DNA from: Nevskia soli DSM 19509
GTDB lineage: Bacteria; Pseudomonadota; Gammaproteobacteria; Nevskiales; Nevskiaceae
DNA: 64,000 nucleotides
Direction of reading: 5' to 3'
NCBI RefSeq assembly: GCF_000711955.1
Contig: NZ_JONR01000009.1
Coordinates: forward strand, 1-64,000
Position 1 is the stretch's first letter; each line of letters starts with the position of its first letter. Positions 24,228-33,258 of the stretch are shown here, piece by piece. A program made the translations under genes and the position numbers. The notes beneath the pieces are model-generated. The model was not told where the DNA came from, made no database searches, and worked only from the letters and a program-made list of their open reading frames with translations.

Positions 24228-26957
24228 TCACTGCACCAGCGCCGTCATCCTCGCGATCCGCTCCGCCTGGATGCGGTTGAGATTGCGGTAGATGGTGGCG
24301 GCAATGCTCGGGTAACGCACGCGCAGGCGCTCCAGGTCCTGCGAGTCGAAGCGCAACAGGCGCACCGTGCTGAGCGCATCGACGCTGGCGGTGCGGCGTT
24401 GGCCGAAATACCCCGCTTCGCCCATCACGGCGCCGCGGCCCAGGGTGGACAGCACCTTGCGCTCGTGGTTGCGGTCGATCACCACTTCCACCGTACCGTC
24501 GATCACCACGAAGACGTCGCGCGCCAGATCGCCCTCCTGGATGATGCGCACCCCCGAGGGCACCTGTTCCAGCCGCGACATCAGGGCGAACAGCCGCGCC
24601 TGGCGCAGGCTCAGCCCGGACAGCAGCGGAATGGTGTGCTGCGGGCTGCGCCCCAGGTCCAGCCGCAGCATGTCCCACAGGGTGACGATGCGCAGGCGAG
24701 AGCCCAGCGCCGGCGTCAGCGTCATGTCGGCAACCCAGGCGCAGAACAGGGTCCAGGCGGCCAGCGCGCCGAACTGCACCTGGTTGCGCAGCTCGCTGCC
24801 GGTGAACACCAGGAAACCCAGGCATAGCGCCGCCGTCGCCAGGGTGATCGGCCGCAGCACCGCCGACAGCGCCGAGCGGATCGCCCCGGCCTCCCCGCCC
24901 TGCTCGCGCGCGTCGGCGTTGAAGCGCGCCAGGAAGTGCACGGTGTCGTTGACGGCGATGCCGAGCACGATGCAGGCGATCAGGCTGGTGGTCGGGTTGA
25001 GGCTGATGTGCAGCAGGCCCAGGGTGCCGAAGTACACCGATACCGGCACGATGTTCGGCAGCGTGGCGATGAGCCCGGCGCGCATCGAAGTGAACATCAC
25101 CGACAGCAGCGCCCAGATGGCGACGGTGGCGATGGCGATCGAAGCCAGGTGGCCGCTGGCGATGGCGGCCACGGCGCGGGTGGCGATGACGGTGCTGCCG
25201 GTGGCCTGGGCCTGCAGCGGCGGCGGCAGGGCGTCGAGCTGCTCGTCCAGGCGCTTGAGGAAATCGCCGATGGCGATGGAGCCGTCGACGTTGATGCGCA
25301 CCGTGATCACCGCGCTGCGGAAGCGCGGATCGACCACGCGCTGGATGGCGTCGCCGCCGCCGAACACCAGCAGCTGCTTCACCGCGGCGGCGCTGTCGGG
25401 AATGGCGAAATAGGCCTGGTCGTTCTGGTTCAGCGCCTTGTTGAGCAGCTTGAGGTGGTCGATGTAGGACACCACCGCGCCGACCTCGGGCTGCTGGTGC
25501 AGCCAGTCCTCCAGCTGCTCCAGCGGCCGCATCTGCACCGGGTCGGTCAGCGCGTCGTTGACGTGGGTGTCGACATAGATGCTGACCAGGTTGGCGCCGT
25601 TGAAGGTGCGGTTGATCGCCTCGAAGTCCTGCCGCACCGGCGAGTTCACGCCGAAGCTCTGGATGAACTCGGTGCCGGTGCGGATATGCGAGGCGAAGTA
25701 GATGTCCACCGGGATCAGCACCAGGGCGATGGCGATGATCTGGCGGCGCCAGCGCGTGTCGAAGTTGGCCAGGCGCACACCCCAGGCGGCGAAGATGCGC
25801 TCGCCGATCGGCGGCGCCTCGCGCGAGCTGCCCAGGGCATTGAGCAGCGGCGGCATGAACACCAGCGTCAGCAAACCGACATAGGCGGTGCCGATGCTGG
25901 CCAGCAGGGCGAAGGAGCGGATCGCCGGCAGGGGATTGAGCAGCAGCGACAGGAAGCCCACCACCGTGGTCGCGCCGGACAGGCTCAGTCCGGTAACGAT
26001 GCGGTTCATCACCCACTCCGCCCGCTCCTGCGAGCCGGCCAGCGGAATCATCTGCCGCGACAGGAAGTACGCCGACAGCAGGTGGATGGTATAGGACAGG
26101 CCGATGGTGATGACCAGCGGCGGCACGATCGCCGTGACCAGGTTGAACTCGATATGCAGCAGCACCGCCGTGGCCACGGTGAAGGTCAGCGCCAGGCCCA
26201 CCGTGAGCAGCGCCGCCACCATGGCGCGGAAACTGCGGTAGGTCACCAGCAGCAGCAAGGCCACCAAGGCGAACACCGCCGGCACCGTGAAGGCCAGGGT
26301 GTGCGACAGCGCCGCGGCGGTGGCGGCACGCACCGGCAGGGTGCCAGTGATGCGCACCTCGCAGCCCGGCGCCACCTCCGCGGCGGCGGCGCGGATCTTC
26401 TCCGACAGCTTGAACGCCGCGTAGTGCGCCGGGTCGTTGTCGCCGAAGGACAGGGCGAAGGCGGCGCTATGCCCGTCCGGCGAAACCAGGGTGCCGCGAT
26501 ACAGCGGATTGGCCGCCAGCTGTTCCGGGAACTGCGCCACCTGGCCCGGATCGGTGCGCGCCTGCTCGGTGAACGAGGTGATGGAGACATCGTCGCCGGA
26601 AGCCATCAGGTTCGGCGCCGTAGCCAGCGAGAACACACCCCGCACGCCCGGCAACTGGCGCAAGATCTGCGTCAGTTTGGCGATCTTCTCCAGGTTCTCC
26701 GCGGTGAAGACGTTCGGCTCGAAATGCACCGCCACGATCACCGGATCGTCCTCGCCGAAGGTCTGCCGCACCTTGGCCAGCACCGCGCGGTCGGCGTTCT
26801 GTGCCGGCAGCAGCGCCTCGGCGGAAGGGTCGACCTGGAAGCGCGGCTTCAGGGTGCGCGGGTCGACGCACAGCACCACCGCGCCTGCGGCCAGGACGAA
26901 GACCAGCACCAGCAGCAGGCGCGGATGACGGGACAGGCGTGCGATCCAGGCGAACAC
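24228..26957 (-). CDS. MMPL/RND-family transporter with C-terminal cyclic-nucleotide-binding domain
   Basis: 909 residues. Two RND halves, each with a large periplasmic loop (about 40-225 and 425-600) and a cluster of transmembrane helices, resemble HpnN-type lipid exporters that work with LolA-like periplasmic carriers. Residues about 785-895 form a cNMP-binding (CRP-like) domain: GVRIIQEGDLARDVFVVIDG, then the phosphate-binding cassette MGEAGYFGQRRTASV. This domain would lie in the cytoplasm and could gate transport by cAMP or a related ligand. The adjacent upstream genes encode two LolA-like proteins, the probable periplasmic partners. The cNMP domain on an MMPL protein is uncommon. Confidence 0.87.
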   Translation of the reverse strand: MFAWIARLSRHPRLLLVLVFVLAAGAVVLCVDPRTLKPRFQVDPSAEALLPAQNADRAVLAKVRQTFGEDDPVIVAVHFEPNVFTAENLEKIAKLTQILRQLPGVRGVFSLATAPNLMASGDDVSITSFTEQARTDPGQVAQFPEQLAANPLYRGTLVSPDGHSAAFALSFGDNDPAHYAAFKLSEKIRAAAAEVAPGCEVRITGTLPVRAATAAALSHTLAFTVPAVFALVALLLLVTYRSFRAMVAALLTVGLALTFTVATAVLLHIEFNLVTAIVPPLVITIGLSYTIHLLSAYFLSRQMIPLAGSQERAEWVMNRIVTGLSLSGATTVVGFLSLLLNPLPAIRSFALLASIGTAYVGLLTLVFMPPLLNALGSSREAPPIGERIFAAWGVRLANFDTRWRRQIIAIALVLIPVDIYFASHIRTGTEFIQSFGVNSPVRQDFEAINRTFNGANLVSIYVDTHVNDALTDPVQMRPLEQLEDWLHQQPEVGAVVSYIDHLKLLNKALNQNDQAYFAIPDSAAAVKQLLVFGGGDAIQRVVDPRFRSAVITVRINVDGSIAIGDFLKRLDEQLDALPPPLQAQATGSTVIATRAVAAIASGHLASIAIATVAIWALLSVMFTSMRAGLIATLPNIVPVSVYFGTLGLLHISLNPTTSLIACIVLGIAVNDTVHFLARFNADAREQGGEAGAIRSALSAVLRPITLATAALCLGFLVFTGSELRNQVQFGALAAWTLFCAWVADMTLTPALGSRLRIVTLWDMLRLDLGRSPQHTIPLLSGLSLRQARLFALMSRLEQVPSGVRIIQEGDLARDVFVVIDGTVEVVIDRNHERKVLSTLGRGAVMGEAGYFGQRRTASVDALSTVRLLRFDSQDLERLRVRYPSIAATIYRNLNRIQAERIARMTALVQ

Positions 26958-26966
26958 GGTTGTTTT

Positions 26967-27761
26967 CTATTTGCCCAGGTAGAACAGCCGCGGATCGAAC
27001 AGGCGCGTGGGCAGCTCCTCGCTGCTGCTCACGTCGAGGATGCGCAGCAGCGTGGTGGTGCCGTCGCGCAGGTCATGCATCTGGCCCTGCGACAGGTACC
27101 AGTAGACGCCGGACTGGCGCAGCGCGGCGGCCGGCGCGGTGAATTCCTTGCGCACCGCGCTGCCGTCGTAGAAATCCGCCTTGAGGGTGACGCAGGTCTT
27201 CTGATCGATCCAGGTACGGATGGCGCTGTAGCCGGTTGCCCCCGCCTGGGCCTTGAACGAGATGACGTGGACCGGCCGTTGTTCGATCTGCTGCGGCGCT
27301 TCCAGCGTTGCCGCCGGCACGCCGCCGAAACCGTTCTCGAGCTGTTTGAAGTCGACGTAGCTGAAATTGGTGCCGAGCATGGAGTCATAGCCGGCATCGC
27401 CGATGACCCGGCGCACCCGGTTGACCGAGGGCAGGAACACGTACATCTCGTCCTCCGCGCCCGGCTTGCCCTCGCGCACCAGCCAGGCCGCCCCGGCCAG
27501 GTAATCCGGAACGTCGATGTGCAGCATGGCGCGGATCAGTCCTTCGCTGCCGGCATACTTGTCGCGCATCGCGTACAGCCGTCCCTTCAGGATGCGCGTG
27601 GAGCCGCTGCGGTCGGTGTTCTCCAGCTCGATGTGCTGCACGCGCAGGGTCGGCGGCAGGTTCGCATGCATGCAGTCGAAGATCTTCTGCAGGGCCTCGT
27701 CCGCGCGCGCCGGCATCGCGCCCAGCAGCATCAGCCCGCACCACTTCCCCAAGCGTTTCAT
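26967..27761 (-). CDS. LolA-like outer-membrane lipoprotein-sorting protein, paralogue 2
   Basis: 264 residues from ATG 27761, with a signal peptide (MKRLGKWCGLMLLGAMPARA). The LolA/LppX-like beta fold is indicated by TRILKGRLYAMRDKYAGSEG, EDEMYVFLPSVNRVRRVIGD and LGTNFSYVDFKQLENGFGG. It is closely similar along its length to the product of the next upstream gene, so the pair is a tandem duplication. It probably carries a lipid from the MMPL transporter, whose gene starts 9 bases downstream, towards the outer membrane. Confidence 0.85.
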   Translation of the reverse strand: MKRLGKWCGLMLLGAMPARADEALQKIFDCMHANLPPTLRVQHIELENTDRSGSTRILKGRLYAMRDKYAGSEGLIRAMLHIDVPDYLAGAAWLVREGKPGAEDEMYVFLPSVNRVRRVIGDAGYDSMLGTNFSYVDFKQLENGFGGVPAATLEAPQQIEQRPVHVISFKAQAGATGYSAIRTWIDQKTCVTLKADFYDGSAVRKEFTAPAAALRQSGVYWYLSQGQMHDLRDGTTTLLRILDVSSSEELPTRLFDPRLFYLGK

Positions 27762-27789
27762 GTCTTCCCCCGCCCTGCCGGACCGCCCG

Positions 27790-28581
27790 TCAATTCCCCA
27801 GGTAGAAGGAATGCGGGTCGAAATAGCGTGTTGCAAGGTCGGTCCCGCTGCTCACGCCGACAACCTTGAGCCGGGTGCTGGTATGGTCCTTGAGATCCTG
27901 CATCAGCGCCTGCGACAGGTACCAGTAGTTGCCGGACTGCTGAATGGCCGAGACCGGCGCGCTCAGTTCCTTGCGCGGCACATCGCCTTCGAAGAAGTCC
28001 ACCTTGAGCGCCACGCAGGTTTTCTGGTCGACCCAGGCGCGCAGCAGACTGTAGCGCGAGGACTGGTCGGCCTTGGGCTTGAAGGTGATCACATGCACCG
28101 GGTGCTGCTCGATCTGCTCCGGCTTTTCCAGCTTGCCGTCGGTATCGCCGAAGGCGTTCTCGATCTGCTTGACGTCGTTGTAGCTGAAATCGGTGCCGAG
28201 GAAGGAGCCGTCGGCGCTTGCCCCGGTGATGCGCCGCACCCGGTTCATCGCCGGCAGGAACATGTACATCTCGTCGGCGTGATCGTCGGAGGCGGTTTCC
28301 CGCACCAGGTAGGCGGCGCCGGCCAGGTCGGTCGGCTCGGCGATGTGCACCATGGCGCGCAGCAGACCCTTGTCGCGCATGGCGAAGAGCTTGCCCCGCA
28401 TGGTGCGGCTGGCCCCGGCGCGGTCGGTCGCCTGCAGCTCGATCTCCTGGATACGCAGGGTCGGCGGCACATTGGCGCGCATGCACTGCAGGACTTTATC
28501 GACGGCGGCCTTGTCCCCCCCCGGATCGGCCCAGGCCGGCAGCGCCAGCAACATCAAACCCCACATGGCATAGCCGCGCAT
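27790..28581 (-). CDS. LolA-like outer-membrane lipoprotein-sorting protein, paralogue 1
   Basis: 263 residues with signal peptide MRGYAMWGLMLLALPAWA. Shares the landmarks of its downstream twin: RTMRGKLFAMRDKG, ADEMYMFLPAMNRVRRITG, FLGTDFSYNDVKQIENAFG and a C-terminal RYFDPHSFYLGN (RLFDPRLFYLGK in the twin). A 28-base gap separates the two. First gene of the three-gene unit LolA-like 1, LolA-like 2, MMPL-cNMP. Whether the two carriers bind different lipids or form a heterodimer is unknown. Confidence 0.85.
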   Translation of the reverse strand: MRGYAMWGLMLLALPAWADPGGDKAAVDKVLQCMRANVPPTLRIQEIELQATDRAGASRTMRGKLFAMRDKGLLRAMVHIAEPTDLAGAAYLVRETASDDHADEMYMFLPAMNRVRRITGASADGSFLGTDFSYNDVKQIENAFGDTDGKLEKPEQIEQHPVHVITFKPKADQSSRYSLLRAWVDQKTCVALKVDFFEGDVPRKELSAPVSAIQQSGNYWYLSQALMQDLKDHTSTRLKVVGVSSGTDLATRYFDPHSFYLGN

Positions 28582-28757
28582 CGTTCCCCCTGCCTGTTAC
28601 CGGTCTAGTAATGCAGTGAATCAGGCTTTGGCGTTTTTATCAAAGCCCCAGCCATACCTGACCTGTGCACAGAATGATGATTGGGGGCTTCCCTCACCCC
28701 GCCAATCGCTCCGCGATCGGCCCTCCCCTCTCCCGTTACACGGTAGAGGGGTTTTAG

Positions 28758-28776
28758 TCGGCGGCTACGCCGCCGA
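28758..28776 (-). terminator. Hairpin directly after the DUF1244 gene
   Basis: Perfect 8-bp stem TCGGCGGC / GCCGCCGA with loop TAC, one base past the stop of the minus-strand DUF1244 gene. There is no T run, so it may be a processing or rho-dependent stop rather than a classic terminator. Confidence 0.35.
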
Positions 28777-28777
28777 T

Positions 28778-29056
28778 TCATTTGGCTGCCGCCTTCTGCT
28801 CACCGCTCGCTTCCTTCTGGTACAGCTTCTTCCATTCGCCGTAGGGCATGCCGTAGACGCGCTCGCGGGCGGCATCGTCCGCCACTTCCACCCCCGCCTC
28901 GCGCGCCGCCTGGGCGTACCACTTCGACAGGCAGTTGCGGCAAAAGCCGGCCAGGTTCATCAGGTCGATGTTCTGCACGTCCTTGCGGCTGTCCAGGTGT
29001 TCCAGCAGGCGCCGCAGTACCGCGGCGTCGATGCTGTCCTGCTTTGCTGGGTCCAT
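28778..29056 (-). CDS. DUF1244-domain protein
   Basis: 92 residues. The central LAGFCRNCLSKWYAQAA segment, with a CxxC-like Cys pair, is the DUF1244 signature; the family forms small helical proteins of unknown function, common in proteobacteria. Followed by a basic Ala/Lys-rich tail (EASGEQKAAAK). Single gene, with a MITE inserted 14 bases upstream of its start, which may have changed its promoter. Confidence 0.85.
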   Translation of the reverse strand: MDPAKQDSIDAAVLRRLLEHLDSRKDVQNIDLMNLAGFCRNCLSKWYAQAAREAGVEVADDAARERVYGMPYGEWKKLYQKEASGEQKAAAK

Positions 29057-29070
29057 GATGCCTCTTCTAA

Positions 29071-29335
29071 GAGCCTGTAACAGAATGAATCGCGCCTGCG
29101 ACGGCGGTCATTTTTGCGCAGTGCAAGTCGGACAGAGTGCGGCATGGTGATTCCATGGTGCGCTCTGGCCGGCGCAGCAATGCGAAAAAATGGCCCCGTC
29201 CCGAAGGGTTGCGCCCAAAATCGCGCCAGACTGCGTTGTCAGCCCCAGCCATGGAATCACCATGGCTGGGGCCTCCGCCTTGCCTGACGCGATTTTGGAC
29301 TGCAACGCAGGTGCGATTCATTCTGTTACAGGCTC
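29071..29335. mobile_element. Non-autonomous IS5-family-type element (MITE), 265 bp
   Basis: Perfect terminal inverted repeats of 23 bp begin GAGCCTGTAACAGAATGAAT on both ends, flanked by the 3-bp direct repeat TAA (29068-29070 and 29336-29338). A TNA duplication and GAGCC ends are typical of the IS1031 group of the IS5 family. The inside has no transposase and is full of foldback, including CCCCAGCCATGG-AATCA-CCATGGCTGGGG (29240-29270 region). It sits in the intergenic space upstream of the DUF1244 and NDH-2 genes. Mobilisation would need a related IS elsewhere in the genome. Confidence 0.85.
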
Positions 29336-29482
29336 TAAGCCTGGTTTGGTCAAAGTCATTATATTGATTCGGATTTTGCGTGTGGCCTCGCGCCCGGACA
29401 AGGTCTGCCGCGCAGCGGTCAGGGCGGCTTTGCGTCACACTTCACACTTGCGATCCGCCCGTCCGCCCCCACACAGGCCACT

Positions 29483-30781
29483 ATGCCGCAATCATCCGTC
29501 AGACCCCAGGTACTGATCGTCGGCGCCGGCTTCGGCGGCCTCAGTGCCGCCCAGGCTCTGGCCAGGGCCCCGGTCGACATCACCGTGGTCGACCGCCGCA
29601 ATTTCCACCTGTTCCAGCCTCTGCTGTACCAGGTCGCCACCGCCGCCCTCAATCCCTCGGATGTGGCCTGGCCGGTGCGCGGCATTCTCAGCCGCCAGGC
29701 CAATACGCGGGTACTGCTGGGCGAAGTCGAGGGCGTCGACACCGCGCAGGGCCAGGTGCGGCTCACCGACGGGCGGCAGCTCGCCTACGACTGGCTGATC
29801 CTGGCCACCGGCGCCACCCACAACTATTTCGGCAACGACCGCTGGGCGCCCATCGCCCCTGGTCTGAAACGCATCGACGACGCCACCATGATCCGCCGCC
29901 GCATCCTGCTCGCCTTCGAGCGCGCGGAAAACACGGAAGATCCGGCGGAGCGCAGACGCCTGATGACCTTCGCCATCATCGGCGCCGGTCCCACCGGCGT
30001 GGAACTGGCCGGCGCCATCGCCGAGCTGTCGAAGAAGGCCCTGGCTTCGGATTTCCACTCCATTGACCCCCGCGATACCCGCATCGTGCTGATCGAAGGG
30101 GCGCCGCGCATGCTCGGCGCCTTCCCCGAGTCCCTGTCGGAATACGCGCGGCATGCACTGGAACGCCTCGGCGTCGAAGTCTGGCTCGGCAGGCAGGTAA
30201 CGGAATGCGATGCGGACGGCGTTACCGCTTCCGGCGAGCGCCTCGAAGCCTCCACCATCCTGTGGGCCGCCGGCGTCGCCGCCTCGCCCGCCGCGCGCTG
30301 GCTCGGTGCGCCGGCCGACCGCGCCGGCCGCGTGCAGGTACAGCCGGATCTGTCGGTGCCGGGCCACGACCACATCCTCGTCATCGGCGATACCGCCCAG
30401 GTGCTGCAGGACGGCAAGCCGATTCCCGGCGTCGCTCCGGCGGCCAAGCAGGCCGGCGCCTACGCCGCCAAGCTGATCCTCGCCGCCGTCGGCGGCAAGC
30501 CCAAACCCGCGCCGTTCCACTACAAGAACTTCGGCAACCTCGCCACCATCGGCCGCAACCTGGCGATCATCGATTTCGGCTGGCTGCGCATGAAGGGCTT
30601 CCCGGCCTGGCTGCTGTGGGGCGTGGCCCACATCTACTTCCTCATCGGCACCCGTCATCGCCTGCTGGTGACACTGCAGTGGCTGTTCAACTACTTCAGC
30701 TTCAGCCGCGGCGCGCGCCTCATCGTCGGCTCGGACCCCGCGCTGGATGCTACTTCGACTCTGGAACTCCACCAGCCATGA
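29483..30781 (+). CDS. ndh: Type II NADH dehydrogenase (NDH-2)
   Basis: 432 residues. FAD motif VGAGFGGLSAAQ (about 12-23), RRNFHLFQPLLYQVATAAL, the redox loop ATGATHNYFG, the NADH motif IGAGPTGVELA (about 167-177), ILVIGDTAQV (FAD ribityl) and a C-terminal amphipathic membrane-binding region. Transfers electrons from NADH to quinone without pumping protons. The FQPLLYQVATAAL block separates it from sulfide:quinone reductase. The SelO gene starts inside its stop codon (ATGA overlap), so the two are co-translated. Confidence 0.9.
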   Translation: MPQSSVRPQVLIVGAGFGGLSAAQALARAPVDITVVDRRNFHLFQPLLYQVATAALNPSDVAWPVRGILSRQANTRVLLGEVEGVDTAQGQVRLTDGRQLAYDWLILATGATHNYFGNDRWAPIAPGLKRIDDATMIRRRILLAFERAENTEDPAERRRLMTFAIIGAGPTGVELAGAIAELSKKALASDFHSIDPRDTRIVLIEGAPRMLGAFPESLSEYARHALERLGVEVWLGRQVTECDADGVTASGERLEASTILWAAGVAASPAARWLGAPADRAGRVQVQPDLSVPGHDHILVIGDTAQVLQDGKPIPGVAPAAKQAGAYAAKLILAAVGGKPKPAPFHYKNFGNLATIGRNLAIIDFGWLRMKGFPAWLLWGVAHIYFLIGTRHRLLVTLQWLFNYFSFSRGARLIVGSDPALDATSTLELHQP

Positions 30782-32286
30782 GCGCCGACGGCACCGTACC
30801 CTTCACCGCCCCACCCCTGCTGCCGCAGACGCGGCGCTACGCCGCACTCGGCGACACATACGCGCCGCAGGTGGCAACCACGCCGCTGCCCGAGCCGGTC
30901 CTGCTGCACTTCAACGCCGCCCTGGCCGAAGAGATCGGCATCGAGGCCGCCGCCGCGCAGCGCCCGGAGTTCACCGCTCTGATGGCCGGCAATCGCGCCT
31001 GGCCCGACTATGCCTCGATCAGTTCGGTCTATGCCGGCCACCAGTTCGGCAGCTTCGTACCGCAACTCGGCGACGGCCGCGCCCACCTCATTGCCGAATT
31101 GCAGGGCCGCGACGGCGACCGCTGGGAACTGCAACTCAAGGGCGGCGGCCAGACGCCGTGGTCACGCTTCGCCGACGGCCGCGCCGTGCTGCGCTCCTCC
31201 ATCCGCGAATACCTGGCTTCCGAGGCGATGCATGCTTTGGGCATTCCCACCACCCGTGCGCTGAGCCTGGTCGGCTCGCCGCAGCCGGTGCGGCGCGAAA
31301 CCATCGAGACCGCCGCCGTGGTATGCCGCACCGCACCCGGCTTCATCCGTTTCGGCCACTTCGAATACTTCTACTACCAGAACCGGCACGCCGAGCTGAA
31401 GCCGCTGGCCGACCACGTCATCAACGAGCATTTCCCCCAGTTCGCCGGGCGCGAGGACCGTTACCAGGCCTGGCTCACCGAAGTGACCGAGCGCACCGCC
31501 CGCCTGATGGCACAGTGGCAGGCCGTCGGCTTCTGCCACGGCGTGATGAACACCGACAACTTCTCCGCCCTGGGCCTGACCCTGGACTACGGCCCCTACG
31601 GTTTCATGGACGCCTTCGACGCCCATCACATCTGCAACCACACCGACGAGGGCGGCCGCTACGCCTACGACCAGCAGCCCATGATCGGCCACTGGAACTG
31701 CTCGCGCCTGTTACAGGCAACGTTGCCGCTGCTGTCCGAGCAGCCCGAACAGGCGGTGGAAATCGCCAACAGCATCCTCGAGCGCTACCCGCCCGCGTAC
31801 ACCCAGGCGATGACCCCGATGTGGATCGCCAAGCTCGGCCTGCGCGATCTGCGCCTGGACGATCCGGAACTGGTCAACCGCTTCCTCGGCATCCTGCACA
31901 AGGGCCATTCCGATTTCAGCCGCAGCTTCCGCCACCTGGCCCGCCTGCGCACAGACACCGACGCGCCGGCCCATGGCATCCGCGACGAAATCGCCGACCT
32001 CGAAGCCTTCGACGCCTGGGTCATCGACTACCGCGCGCGCCTGCGCTCCGAATCATCCGACGACACGGAACGCGCCGTGCGCATGAACGCCGTGAATCCG
32101 AAGTACGTGCTGCGCAATCATTTATTGCAGGCCGCGATCGAACAGGCGCAGGGCGGTAGTTACGAAGAGATCGACACGCTATTCAAGCTGATCAACCGGC
32201 CGTTCGACGAACAGCCGGAGATGGAACGCTACGCCGAAGAGCCCCCCGCCTCGGCCCGGCACATCGAAGTCAGCTGCTCATCATAG
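30778..32286 (+). CDS. selO: Protein adenylyltransferase SelO
   Basis: 502 residues from ATG 30778; an in-frame extension upstream overlaps the ndh gene and was rejected. Pseudokinase fold that transfers AMP from ATP to Ser, Thr or Tyr of proteins: RYAALGDTYAPQ at the N-terminus, QLGDGRAHLIAELQG, LQLKGGGQTPWSR (nucleotide-binding Lys), CHGVMNTDNFS and DYGPYGFMDAFD (metal ligands). The C-terminus ends in VSCSS: Cys is the third residue from the end, the place where animal SelO has selenocysteine. Linked to redox stress, which fits its coupling to NDH-2. Confidence 0.93.
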   Translation: MSADGTVPFTAPPLLPQTRRYAALGDTYAPQVATTPLPEPVLLHFNAALAEEIGIEAAAAQRPEFTALMAGNRAWPDYASISSVYAGHQFGSFVPQLGDGRAHLIAELQGRDGDRWELQLKGGGQTPWSRFADGRAVLRSSIREYLASEAMHALGIPTTRALSLVGSPQPVRRETIETAAVVCRTAPGFIRFGHFEYFYYQNRHAELKPLADHVINEHFPQFAGREDRYQAWLTEVTERTARLMAQWQAVGFCHGVMNTDNFSALGLTLDYGPYGFMDAFDAHHICNHTDEGGRYAYDQQPMIGHWNCSRLLQATLPLLSEQPEQAVEIANSILERYPPAYTQAMTPMWIAKLGLRDLRLDDPELVNRFLGILHKGHSDFSRSFRHLARLRTDTDAPAHGIRDEIADLEAFDAWVIDYRARLRSESSDDTERAVRMNAVNPKYVLRNHLLQAAIEQAQGGSYEEIDTLFKLINRPFDEQPEMERYAEEPPASARHIEVSCSS

Positions 32287-32331
32287 GGCGGGTCCGCGAC
32301 CCGCCGTTTACCGGGCGCAGCACTACCAGAT

Positions 32332-32811
32332 CTAAAGCCCGCTCGCCTGCGCCGACCCCGGCAGAGTTGTCGGTGCCGCGCGCCGCGACCAAGCCGCATA
32401 CAGCAGCATCCCCGCAATCACGCTAAGCAGAAACAGCACCGGCGCCCACACCCCAGCCAGCAGCCCGTTGGCCGCAATCAGAATGCTCGGCCCCGGACAC
32501 ACACCGCTCAAGCCCCAACCAACGCCGAACAAAGCGCTGCCCACCAGCAACCGCGGTGTAATGGTCTTGCGGTCCGGCAGCGTCACCGCCACACCGGCCA
32601 CGCTGTGTCCGCGCAGCCGCACCCAGGTGTAAGCCGGCAACGTGACCGCGATGGCCCCGCCCATCACCAGTGCCATCGAGGGATTCCAGGCGCCGAACAC
32701 ATCCAGGAAAGCCAGGATGCGTTGCGGATCGGTCATGCCGGAGAGAATCAGGCCCAGTCCGAAGATCAGCCCGGACACGAAGGGAATCGCCTTGCGCAAG
32801 TTCGGATTCAT
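32332..32811 (-). CDS. YeeE/YedE-family membrane protein, half 2
   Basis: 159 residues with about four transmembrane helices. The GWGLSGVCPGPSILI segment holds the conserved Cys that relays thiosulfate or sulfane sulfur in YeeE proteins. Together with the protein encoded 2 bases upstream it makes a two-gene YeeE/YedE pair (PmpA/PmpB type), instead of the single long form. Probably imports thiosulfate or another sulfur species. Confidence 0.87.
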   Translation of the reverse strand: MNPNLRKAIPFVSGLIFGLGLILSGMTDPQRILAFLDVFGAWNPSMALVMGGAIAVTLPAYTWVRLRGHSVAGVAVTLPDRKTITPRLLVGSALFGVGWGLSGVCPGPSILIAANGLLAGVWAPVLFLLSVIAGMLLYAAWSRRAAPTTLPGSAQASGL

Positions 32812-32812
32812 C

Positions 32813-33220
32813 TCAGCCTCCCGCCAGCAGGTGACGCACCACGAACACCGTGACCATCGCCACCAGCATGAAGATCAGCGTCGCCGCCAGCGAACGCGTC
32901 GACAGGTTGCCCAGACCGCACAGGCCGTGACCGCTGGTGCAGCCGGAGCCTAGTCGCGTGCCGAATCCCACCAGCAGGCCCGAGCCGAGAATCAGCGGCC
33001 AACCCATCTCCAACTGCCCGGGCACCACCCCTCCCGCCAGGCGCACGATCAGCACCGCCGCCACCAGTCCGCCGAGAAAAGCCCAGCGCCACGCACCGGG
33101 CCATCGCTCGACCACATTGCCGACGATCCCGCTGATGCCGGCAATCTGGCCACTGCCGAGCAGCAGCAGCGAAGCCGCAAAACCGATCAGCAAGCCACCT
33201 TCAAGCGCGTGCAGGTACAT
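32813..33220 (-). CDS. YeeE/YedE-family membrane protein, half 1
   Basis: 135 residues with about four transmembrane helices. The conserved segment GTRLGSGCTSGHGLCGLGNL has the sulfur-relay Cys. First of the two split-form genes; the second follows after 1 base. On the same strand as, and downstream of, the FadL and persulfide dioxygenase genes, so the region looks like a sulfur-compound uptake and oxidation group. Confidence 0.88.
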   Translation of the reverse strand: MYLHALEGGLLIGFAASLLLLGSGQIAGISGIVGNVVERWPGAWRWAFLGGLVAAVLIVRLAGGVVPGQLEMGWPLILGSGLLVGFGTRLGSGCTSGHGLCGLGNLSTRSLAATLIFMLVAMVTVFVVRHLLAGG

Positions 33221-33258
33221 GATTCCTCTCTTTCAAACGGGCCGGAGCCACGACAACC

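Noticed and set aside
24936..27869. A 977-codon open frame antisense to the MMPL-cNMP and LolA-like genes
   Set aside because: It is a mirror of real genes in high-GC DNA. Its translation is rich in His, Arg, Gln and Asp, and shows no domain.
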